Source: Hypomyces perniciosus
Taxonomy: Eukaryota; Ascomycota; Sordariomycetes; Hypocreales; Hypocreaceae
Assembly (NCBI GenBank): GCA_008477525.1
Contig: SPDT01000005.1
Location: 5,146,001 to 5,210,000 of the forward strand
Direction of reading: 5' to 3'
Length of the DNA: 64,000 nucleotides
Within the stretch, counting starts at the first letter, position 1; every line of letters starts with the position of its first letter. Shown one piece after another: positions 1-9,990 of the stretch. The position numbers and the translations under genes were made by a program. The notes beneath the pieces were generated by a model. It saw only the letters and a list, made by a program, of their open reading frames with translations. It was not told where the DNA came from and searched no databases.

Positions 1-961
1 AATAAGCAGACGCCCGGACTGTTCATCTCTGACATGATCAAGACTAATCTCCTGACTGCCGTTCTGATGCCCCCGATCCTCGCTGGTTTCCTCAAGATCA
101 TCCAGAAGACCGGCAACCAGTTTGTCTTCTACCTATGGGTCTTTGCCGCTGCTCTTCAACTTCTGATGACCACTCTCTACCCCACCTTCATTCAGCCCCT
201 GTTCAACAAACTGTCCCCTCTCGAGGATGGAGAGCTCAAGACCAAGGTTGAGGAGTTGGCTGCTCGGTTCAAGTTCCCCCTGAGTGAGCTCTATGTCATC
301 GACGGTAGCAAGCGCAGCGCACACTCGAACGCATTCTTTTACGGACTGCCCTGGAAGAAACACATTGTCATCTACGATACTCTGCTAGAGAAGAGCGAAC
401 CCCAGGAGGTTCTTGCTATCCTGGCCCATGAGCTCGGTCACTGGAAGCTGGGTCACACCACCAGTCTCTTTGGCATCTCCCAGGTACGTAGTAGCTTGGT
501 GCACCTCATGATCTCCTTCTAACAAACATCTCCAGGCCCATCTTCTCTACGTCTTTAGCCTCTTCTCCGTCTTCATCAACAATCGCTCCCTGTACGCCTC
601 CTTTGGCTTCCACAACCAGCACCCCATCATCATCGGCTTCCTCCTCTTCTCCGATGCCCTCTCCCCCATGGACACCGTCATCCAGTTCCTTCTGCACATT
701 GTCTCTCGCAAATTCGAATTCGAGGCTGACGCTTTCGCCTTGGGCCTCGGCTTGCGCACTGAGCTGTCCCGATCCCTTATCAAGCTTCACGTTCAGAACC
801 TTAGCTCCATGGACGCCGATTGGATGTATGCGAGCTACCACTTCTCCCACCCTCACCTTTCGGAGCGTCTCAAGGCTCTGGATTGGAAGGGTGAGCATGC
901 TGTTACGAGTGAAAAGGAGAAGGAGGGTGTTATTAATGCGAGTGGTCGTGATGAGTTGTAA
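1..961 (+). CDS. STE24: CAAX prenyl protease 1 (Ste24), 5' end outside the window
   Basis: Zinc metalloprotease of family M48A. In the ER and nuclear envelope it removes the last three residues from farnesylated CAAX proteins and trims a-factor-type pheromone precursors. Coding is open from base 1. Exons are 1-483 and 536-961; the intron 484-535 starts GTACGT, has branch point CTAAC and ends CCAG, in phase 0. The visible part is 302 residues. Ste24 proteins are usually about 450 residues, so roughly 150 N-terminal residues, including the first membrane spans, lie upstream of the window. The zinc motif HELGH is at fragment residues 143-147, and Glu224 in FEFEADAF is the probable third ligand. 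Hydrophobic segments flank the motif, as expected for this multi-pass enzyme. The C terminus is hydrophilic and ends in DEL. The next gene is convergent. The identification is firm. Confidence 0.95.
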
Positions 962-1271
962 GAGATGGAAGGGAAGAAAAGCAAAAGAGTAGACACAGAT
1001 ACTCTGATGTATCTATAGATAAGACTCGCTCTAATTCGGGGTACAGGTGATGGACGCAAAGGAATTGGATCTAGCTGTCCTAGATTTGGCGAGAGCCATG
1101 GAAAACGGTGCTTGAGTGTGTTCCCGGTAATCAAATAAAGTCGTTGAAGCGAAGACGAAATCTGAGATCATCTATTCAACCGTCACTTGTCTATGAGTCT
1201 ACAAGGAACTCACGATTTTCTACGGCTCTTTGTTGACGCCACCCTCACGGCGTTCCAAAGACAGGAAACCT
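962..1271. other. Short convergent intergenic spacer
   Basis: This 310-bp gap holds the 3' untranslated regions of the Ste24 gene (+) and the M16 protease gene (-). I see no additional gene. Long open frames crossing into 1230-1514 are antisense shadows of the acidic, GAT/GAG-rich tail of the protease. Confidence 0.6.
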
Positions 1272-4200
1272 CTAATCCTCTTCATCCTCCTCGCTGCCCT
1301 CGTCATCATCCGTGTATTCTTCTCCATCCTCTTCCTCATCATCTTCCTCGTCTTCATCATCCTCATCATCACCGGCCTCCAGACCGTAGTCATCGTGGAA
1401 GTGGCTAAGCTCGTGCGTCTGAACCTTGTAGCCCATTCCATTGAATGCCGTCTCAATTCCCTACAAGAAGTTAGCAACCAGGCAATATTTGTGATGAGGG
1501 AAAATAAGAAATGAACATACCTCCTGCATAAGTTTGGCACAAGTGATCACGACATTGCTCTTACCCGGCTCAAAGCAAGGCAGAATAATATCCTTCAAGG
1601 TCTTCTTGATCTCATCCCTCGTCACTTCTCTGACACGCTTCAAGACATCCTTACTCCAGTCCTGGGGCAGTCCCTTCATAACGCTCAGCACAAAGTTCTG
1701 CTGTGCGGCGTTGGGCATGGTGGCTTGTTCGTCAGCGAACATGACCACAATCTGGCTGATGGTTCCCTCCAGGAGGTGCTTGTCAATCTCAACCTCTCCG
1801 TCGGCAATCTTTCTGATTGCATCCCGTGAAGCAATGATAGCCTTGGATGCGTCTGGCGACCGATAGACTCGGTATGACAGGACTCCAGACTCGGGATTTC
1901 GTGAGAAGAAAGAGCCATAAGCATATCCAGCACCTCGGACGGCGTTCCACAGAGGACCCTCGACAGTTTCCAGGTATCCGATAGCAACCATAATCGAGGG
2001 CAATCTGGGGTCTGCGAGCGAATGGATGCCAGGAGCAGTGCTCACGGAGAAGGAGCTGTCAAGAGCAGTCATGGGGATAATCGTCGCACCAACCGAGCCA
2101 GGATTCCTGCCTTCATCATTCAACAGGCTGGTCAGCTTAGGGATAGGAACCATCGACTCCTTCTGAGTGCCTAGAGCCTCGGAGAGTGCATCCCAAGTAG
2201 TGATCTGATTGGGAAGTTTAGCCAAGTTGGCAGCGACCAGAATCCGCAAGTTGTCAAACGTAAAGAGAGACGACCGGATGGTATTGAACCATTCGACAAC
2301 CTTTTCGGGCTCGTTTTTCAGAAGCTTCTTGATGCGCTTGAGATAAACAGCTTTGACAAGGACACGTTTAGCAACGGCAAGAGACGACTTATCCATATGG
2401 ATAGCAGTGTCCACTTCACCCGCCATGGAGCGTCCGTCACGCTTCGATTCAGGGATATCGGCCAGAGCCTTCATGACGGCAGCCTTGATCCGCACGGGGT
2501 CGAAGACAGAGTCAAACATCATGGTTCGGAGCCAATCAACTGCTGCGGTATATTTTTCTGGTTCTGCTTGGAACTGAATCACAATTCCATCCGCATCGCC
2601 GAGCTGTCGCGAAGAACCGATGTCATATCCAATGCTGTCTCTTTCAAGCTCCATGACCACTTGTTCGAAGTTGATCTGTTTTCCGTCACGCACAATATGG
2701 GTATTGAAAAAGTTGTCACTGAATATAGACATGAGTGGCTTCAGCTCGACGGGTACTTGAGATGTACCAATGTGGAGGGTGATGTGAACAAAGTTGGTCG
2801 GAACGTCCTCGAACTGAATGAAAAGTGGCAATTTTCCTTGGGGTGCAGCATCGATAATCTTCTGAGCAGTTCCAGAGCCGAGGCCAATAGATTTAGCATG
2901 TCCGGATCGAGCAGTATCGGATTCAATAAAGTGAATGGACTCAGTTCCAGGGACTGGCCACTGGTCGATGACCTCAGCAGGAATAGGTTCATCGTTCTTC
3001 TTTTTCGCGTCCCCGAGTCTCTTGGCAAGCTTCTCTAATCCCTCAGTACCAAGATCCTCTTTCCGCTTAGCGATTCGAGCTTCATGATCGCTCTTCATCT
3101 TGACGGCGAGCTCGAGGGACGGCCTGCCCAGAACAGAAACGTGGTGTGCGTCGGCCATCCATTTGTTGAGGAAAGTGCGCCATTCTTCATCCGGCCACTT
3201 CTCAAGAACTTCGTATTCCCTCAAAGTAGACAGGTGTTTGAGTGTTGAGCCATCACGCTCACCAAAGAGGTAGTCGGTGATGATGTTGGTAGAGTAAAAT
3301 GATTCCGAGGTCTCAGCGTGATACTTGACCTGTCGTTTCTCTCTTCGGATGCACTCTCTCATATATTCCATATCCATGGGCTTCGACACAACGTCCTTCA
3401 AAATCTCGAATAGACGCTTCTCCACAAACTCAAGTTTCTCGGTTGCAACACCAGTGGGCTGCAGCCAGATGACAGAGTTCGGCCGAGACTCCCACCAATA
3501 GGTAATGGAGCTTGCAAGCTCCTCTCGCTCAACGAGTGTATTCTCGAGGATGGAGACAGAGGAGCCACAGAGATATGTCAGCAAGATATTGAGGGCCGAA
3601 GTAGCAATGAGATCAGTGCAGTTGGGGCCGAAGAAACCGATGAGAATTTCGCCAACAGATTCATCCTCTTCGGGGAACTCGGCAGTTGTAACAATGGTCT
3701 CCTTGAGAGCAGGTGGTTGGGCAGAGTCGAGCCATGGCCTAAATGAATGAGAAGTGTCAGTTGAATGACTGCGGAGGTGAAATAGGATTTAAAAGGACAC
3801 CCACCTCTTGAAAGGGGTCTCGAGCGAAGGAATATCATCCTTGATGCTCTCTTCAAACTCGTCCATGATTTCCAAAAGGTTTTCGTGATCTGCCTCGCCG
3901 ACAATGACCACACAGAGGTTGCGCGGCTGATACATGTCACGATGGAACTGTCGAATTCGTTCTGGTGTCAGGACCCGCAGAGCCTCTGTCATGCCTCCAG
4001 TTTCGTAACGGAAACCGACGTTCTCAGGGTATAAGAGCCGGCGGGCCTTCAAGTCCATGATCTCGGTGCTGCGATTTTCCACCGCTTGCATCTCCGAGTA
4101 GACTACGCCAGCATCATTGCCTTCGCCGTCAATATGCCAGACCTCTGTAACAATCCCATCGTCTGTGATTGTTGGCAGAATGACATGCTCCAAGTAGACA

Positions 4201-4562
4201 GGAAGAATCTGTGCGAAACCCTCCCAACCGGCAGTTTCGAGGGTGTAGGCAGTGTGGTCGGTCGCTGTCCAGGCGTTCGTGCCCGAGTATGCACGGGATG
4301 AAAGCTTGTCCAAGAGACCCTTATACTGGTAGTTCTTGGAGCCCATGAACACCAGGTGCTCGAGGGTATGTGGCGCACCAGAGTCATCGAAGATTTCGGT
4401 CGCCAGGGTAAAGTAACCGTTGACCTTTGGTCCCTTGCGATCGGCGACTACGACCTGCATGCCACTCCGTTCAGAGACATACTGGGTGATGGTGCAAGGA
4501 GCATAATCAGTCTCGAAGCTCTGGATCTTGCGGAAACGCGATGTGAGTTTCTGGGAAGGCAT
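1272..4562 (-). CDS. M16-family metalloprotease, YOL098C/Sdd3-like
   Basis: Large single-chain zinc peptidase of the pitrilysin/insulinase clan, 1054 residues. Exons on the minus strand are 4562-3805, 3738-1521 and 1460-1272. Both introns have GT-AG borders (GTGGGT...TTTAG and GTATGT...TGTAG). The inverted zinc motif HTLEH is at residues 65-69, and Glu157 in VVYSEMQ is the likely third ligand, so the catalytic half is intact. A second, non-catalytic M16 half fills the C-terminal region, as in the presequence-protease and Sdd3-like groups. The last exon encodes an extremely acidic tail of Asp/Glu runs (about residues 1020-1054). The N terminus (MPSQKLTSRFRKI) is weakly basic and not a convincing mitochondrial presequence, so a cytosolic location fits better than Cym1/PreP. 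It is divergent from the Dsl1 gene. The family is certain; the exact substrate is unknown. Confidence 0.88.
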
Positions 4563-5948
4563 TTTGGACTGCTGGAGGAAGTCAAGCCCTCGAAACAGGC
4601 TAATGAGATGTTAGCAGAACGAAGAAGATAGATGACTTGTAGGTCCTCGGTTAGGCCAAGCGGAGAATATGGAACATGACGAGGTTACAACACTGAGTTA
4701 TGTGTCCAATAAAACCTAAGACCATCCATTGCATCCCTGTGAAAGCATGAAACCGGGGTTTTGGTGGTGGCTCAAGTGGCGAAACAAAGGGAGGAGAAGC
4801 ACATGGGGTTGGCGCAAGGGGACAGGCGTTCTAGGCAAGCTAGAAATGTCTAGCGGAAGAAAACTGACTTGGAAACAAAGCCTTTTAGAAGTTCATCGCC
4901 ATTCCTTTCACCCAGGAGGAAGAAATATAAGGCAATACTCAGGGGGGCAATTATCACTGCCCCCAATGGCGATACCCATTTTCCCCATCTCATGAAGACA
5001 GATCTCTCGCCCAGCCGTCGATGCAAGGAACTCAATCACTGTATCAGATGTTGGGGATAAAATCGGGCAGCTGAACTCGATGAGCCACTCCTCATGAATG
5101 TCGGGGCGCCAGGAACAGGGGTTCAGTCATTAGGGCAGCGAGAGAGGAAGACGTGGATTTGGGGGCATGATGTATAGCAAGCAGAGAGAGCAGAAACGAC
5201 TCACCGAGCAAGTCCCGAGCCAGATAATGGAAACACAGTGCAGCGTTTGCCGAGAAGTGACAGCTGAACAAATGAGAGCAAATCAGGGCTCGCTGATCAG
5301 CAGGAGTTTAGAAGACGAGATATGGGCTGTCCAAATGGCCAAACTATTACCCCGCTATGCAGGGCGAAGCGATCGAGGCGATAGACGACAGCGCCTCTCA
5401 ACTGAAAAGGCAGATGCTGATGAAAGGTTGAAAAAGTGACAGTGTGTCCGACGGGATGGCTTTTAAGAACCTCAACGTCCTTTGTCCTTTATTTGTTTGC
5501 TCTATCCCTCATCCAACAGGGAACAATAGCAAACCCCTAGCCTTCACAATGGCATCGACCCCTCCACACGTTTTACTTCTTGGTGGAGGGTGGCGCACAC
5601 TGCTTTTTCACAGCCACAGCGGGGCACTCACGCTAGCGGCTAAACGCCGTTAACGCGTCTAAGCGCTAATCCCACCGTAATGATGTGGCTGTGCTGGTGT
5701 CAACAGCTGGTGGCCAGCAATGACCTCAGCGTCCCAAAGTTGCCAGCTTGTTTGAGCCATCCACATGTGAACGCATTCTCGAGCCAATTATCCCACACGA
5801 TGCAACGCAGGACGAGTTGAAAGCCCCGAGCATCCGTTGCTGCGGCTTTGTTCTTTCGTTTTTTTCTACTTGAATCCCTCAAATCAACAAACCGTTCTTT
5901 TCTCCAAGCTGAGCTGCGTTCGAAGGCCCGACGGCGCGCAAACCAACC
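4563..5948. other. Divergent promoter region between the M16 protease and Dsl1 genes
   Basis: A 1.4-kb gap between two head-to-head genes, so it should contain both promoters and 5' leaders. Small open frames occur (for example 5167-5439 +) but they have no recognisable domain, no coding-like bias and no splice-supported extension. No repeat or RNA gene was seen. Confidence 0.55.
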
Positions 5949-8739
5949 ATGGCAGCAATCACAGAGTCGCAACAGCTTAGCGATGCTATTCTAGCATTCT
6001 CCCTGGATAAGCGGTTCCCGGAGGACATAGATTGGCTGCCACCAGTCTCGGAGACCGACCTAAACCCTGCTATTGAGGCTCTGGGCAAGTCCAAAGCGGA
6101 ACTCGAGGTACGAGAGCCATAGAGTAATAGCTCAGGGGCCATATTCTTACAGAATTTCAAGGCAAGGATACATACAATAAACGAAGAAGCAAAGGACGAT
6201 GTCAGCTCCTGGGTCAAGACGGCAAAGACACTTCAAGAAGACATCATAAGATCCAAGGCTATTGCAAATGATATCATACGCCAGTCCGAAGCCCCTGATG
6301 TCTCTGGCGAAGCAATACAAGACGCAGAAGAGAAGGTGGAGTTCCTGAAGCGTGAAGTTCAGTACAGCCAGCAACTGCGCGAGGTCTTGGAGGGGATACA
6401 GTACGTGAATCAGCTTCTCAGTGAGGTCGAACAGGCGAGCAAGGAGCGCCGCATTCTCGACTCACTACGACTCTTGGAAAGTAGGTTCAACTCACGACTA
6501 CGCAACAAGAAATCCGTCTCACTAACTCAATAGAAGAATCATGGACTGCCCTGGATGAGGTTGGGGTTAGCAAGACAACACGGATAATGAGGCTGATGAA
6601 CCTGAGGGCCTTTGAGCTAAAATCAGATGTTCATGAGGTATTCAATCACGTATGGAAGGCGCTTGTACAAGTTGACATGGATTCTGGGAGATTGGCCATA
6701 TACAATGTGCACCATGGTAAGTGATGGCTGATTCTTGCCAGTATGGAACTCTATTAACGATATCAAGACGAACAAATGAGTTTGACCGACGCCGTCATTG
6801 GACTCAAGGCCTACAAAGAGGTGGACGAGCGCATGGAACAGCTATGGCGCAACTTGGATGCGGCTATTGTGTTACCTCGAATGGATACCAAGAGATCTGC
6901 TACTCCCGGAATCGAGGTTGAAGCGGATGTGCTTAAGCTCTCCGGATCCACAGACAACTCCGCCCATACACTGCTTTCCGACCTTGAGAAAGTTGTTACC
7001 TTTGTTGCACAAAAGCTGCCGGCAGACCTCCTCCAGCCATTGTGCACCGTCATGATGGCTGACATCGTCCCCAGGCTCATTCAAGAGTGGCTTAATCCTG
7101 CTATACCATCGGGGCTAAGAGATATGGATAAATTCCAGTCATTAATTGCAAAGACCACAGAGTTTTGCGAAGTACTACAAGAGAGTAGATATACCGGCTT
7201 CCGAGAGCTCAAGGAGTGGGCTGACAAAGCACCAATGATATGGCTTGAGAAGTGTAGGGAGACATCTCTTGATACTGTCAGGAGCAAACTTGCTGGTGGA
7301 ATCGGACAGGCAAAGCGTGTCGAGAAGATCGAAAAGCAAATGGTTTCTATTGCTGAGGGCAAGGAGCTGTCAACCACAGGGGCTGGGGCTACAGCGGATA
7401 CCAACGACTGGGGTGATGACTGGGGTGATGCTTGGGATGACGACAAAGATCAAGGAAACGATGAATCAGCCCGGACGGCCAATGACAAAAGTGAGGCAAC
7501 TGGAGGTGACGATGACGATGGTGCAGATGCCTGGGGTTGGGACGATAATGAAGATGCCAATGACGCCGCTGAGGAACCGAAAACCATCGAAGCCGCAGAC
7601 GATGATGACGGTGCTGACGCATGGGGCTGGGGTGATGATGGGGATGCCCCTGAACCAGAGACTTCATTGGCTCAGGCTGCACCTGTTAGCCCTGCTTCTC
7701 CGAAAAAATTGTCTAAAAAGACCCGAAAAGAGGAGACAAGGGAGTTGATCTTCAAGGAGACATACGACATTTCATCTATGCCAGAACCGGTTCTTGAGCT
7801 CATCTTTGCCATCTTGGAAGACGGTGCAACGCTGACAAAGGATGGTGATGAGTACAGTCTTGTAGCTGCAACAGCACCGGGCCTCTTCAGCTTGCCCACC
7901 TTTGTGTTGGCACTTTTCAGAGCAATCTCTCCGCACTACTATTCTCTAGGTGTTGGGGGCAACATGTGTGTGGATCCCTTTTTTGTCAAGCTCTTAAGTG
8001 CTAACATATCCGCAGGTTTCTGTACAACGATGCAATGTACCTTGCTGAGAAGCTGTCAGACTTTTCGTCCACATGGAAACAGCGTGAGGACTTGACACCT
8101 CGCGCACGTAACATGCTTCGTCTAGACAACGACTTCAAGACGCTACAGAGCTTTGCAAATCGCAGTTATGCCAATGAAATGAATATCCAGAAGACGGTGC
8201 TCCAGGACCTTCTCGGCGGGTCGCAAAACGTCATGCAGCAGGATGAAAAGGAGGCTTCCGTCGAGGCTGGAACAGCTCGCATCAGGACAATGGCTGACAC
8301 ATGGGAGCCCATTCTCAGGCGGTCGGTTTGGTCCCAAGCTATCGGCTCGCTCGCTGATTCCCTCGCTTCACGACTCATCTCGGATGTTCTAGAGATGTCA
8401 TCCATTGGGCAAGAAGAGGCCTACAGCATCGCCAAGCTCATCGCCTCAGCGACAGAGCTGGACGATTTATTCCTCCCCAGCAAGCTTAGTGGCACCGCGC
8501 CCGCACAGAACGAGGTTCCCGCGACGGCGCAATATGCACCAAATTGGCTGCGTCTGAAGTACCTTAGTGAGGTGCTACAGAGCAACCTCAACGAGGTCAA
8601 GTTCCTGTGGTGCGATAGCGAGCTGGGTTTGTACTTTACTGTGGAGGAGGTGGTTGATTTGATAAACGCCAGCTTCGAGGATAATGCCAGGACGAGGGAA
8701 ACCATCAAGGAGATTCAGTCAAGGCCGCGTCAGACATGA
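5949..8739 (+). CDS. DSL1: Dsl1/Zw10-family retrograde transport tether
   Basis: Subunit of the Dsl1 complex, which captures COPI vesicles at the ER and connects them to the ER SNAREs. Five exons: 5949-6107, 6153-6480, 6534-6716, 6768-7965 and 8016-8739, giving 863 residues. The start follows ACC and opens MAAITESQ. The fourth intron is best read from the GTGTGT donor at 7966, which restores the frame (GGNM/FLYNDAM); an alternative GT at 7950 breaks it. The N-terminal half is helical with coiled-coil character. Residues about 435-525 form an acidic, disordered segment rich in Asp with clustered tryptophans (DWGDDW, DAWGWDD, DAWGWGD). In yeast Dsl1 such a 'lasso' binds coatomer through WxW and related Trp motifs (family knowledge). 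The C-terminal part resembles Zw10/Dsl1 helical bundles. Identification rests on the lasso plus overall architecture. Confidence 0.85.
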
Positions 8740-9049
8740 TGTCGGAGCAGATGTACATAGCGAATGATATAGCTCGTTCCTCACCTTATCCCTACCCTTG
8801 AATGAGTCACAAATTCTAACAGTGATCTCTACCTGTTCTAGGTCTTCTCGGCGGGGCATCTAAATCGCCATGTTCTATGCCAGGCCATTTCAACTCCTGA
8901 ATCTCTTCCCGACCTTCCAGTCCAGGGGATCAACCCTGGTGTGAGTCCAGAAAAAACAAAAACACCAGCCTTTTTTTTCTTCTATGTCCTGTTTTCTTTT
9001 TCTCGACACATTGAGATCCCAAGAAAAGTCCAAAAGGTTGATCCTTATT

Positions 9050-9990
9050 CTATCTGCATATCCCTCCCACGTTGAGGAATTCCCCGTCCTTTAGAACAGT
9101 CTCCCTCATCCTCAGTTCAACAAGCCCGATGGTTTCCACCCACTATACTATTTCTCCGGCGATACTTTCCTTTATAAAGAATGACCACAGGAGTTCAAAT
9201 TCGTTGGTGAGTACGTTGGTTGCCCATTCAGATAGTTTGTCTTCAACCAGCCCACGAAGACTCAACTCTCCAGTGTACTCCGAGTCTGCCTGACCAACAG
9301 GTTGCATTGCAAAACACCGATGTGGTAAAATATGTGTGTTGTACATTCCCTTTTTGAGTTCATAGAAGCAGAATACACCAAGTTCAACTGATAACTGGCT
9401 ATGGACTCTCGGGTATCAGGGGGGTGCAGCGGATCCCCATTCTTGCACCTAGAGACTTTCAACTTTTTTGTTATACTCAACAGCACTTGAGTACCAGTTC
9501 AGCATACGTAACTTTTGAGCCAAGAGCTTCTCTACGGAGTCACGAGTTAGTCTAGTATTTTTTGCCACATATATCCAAGACTGTCTTGCCAGCTCTTGGT
9601 CTCCTTTTGCAGGGAGCATCAAGGTTAGGCGGTGATGGTTGTCTGATATTAACTAAATTCTCTTTCTATATTCCATTGGAGCTTACTTCAGGATGACTCT
9701 ACCCTATATTGGTCACCAATCTTTGTTCTATCATCTTGTTTGTAGTACTATCTTTACGAATTCAATCTATTCCCGGGTGGCTGCGCACCTTCAAGAAGAA
9801 CGGTGTTGCGGTCTTTGTATAATTTAGAGTATACGGTATGCATAACTCCCTCTCTTTCCAGTAGGGGTTCTATGGAAGAGGAAGAAACTCAAGCTAGTTC
9901 TCATGTATCCGCAATTCCTGATTACCCGCAAGGAACCTCATTTTCGAGAGGTGACCCACCGATATTACGTTTCAACACTGCCTAGCATAC
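9050..9990 (-). pseudogene. Decayed protein-coding relic of unknown family
   Basis: On the minus strand from 9642 down to 9050 a single frame stays coding-like and is broken only by stops at 9451-9449 (TAG), one near 9419 (TGA) and one near 9143 (TAG), before ending at 9052-9050. Between the stops it reads as ordinary protein, for example ELARQSWIYVAKNTR and LSEWATNVLTNEFELLWSFF. Upstream, a second coding-like block (about 9978-9789) joins in frame across a possible GTGCGC...TCAG intron (9788-9643), and it carries three more stops. Composition is A/T-shifted relative to neighbouring genes. I do not recognise the family. A degenerate transposon gene or a lost accessory gene are both possible. 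Boundaries are approximate, and the upstream limit could lie beyond 10 kb. Confidence 0.35.
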
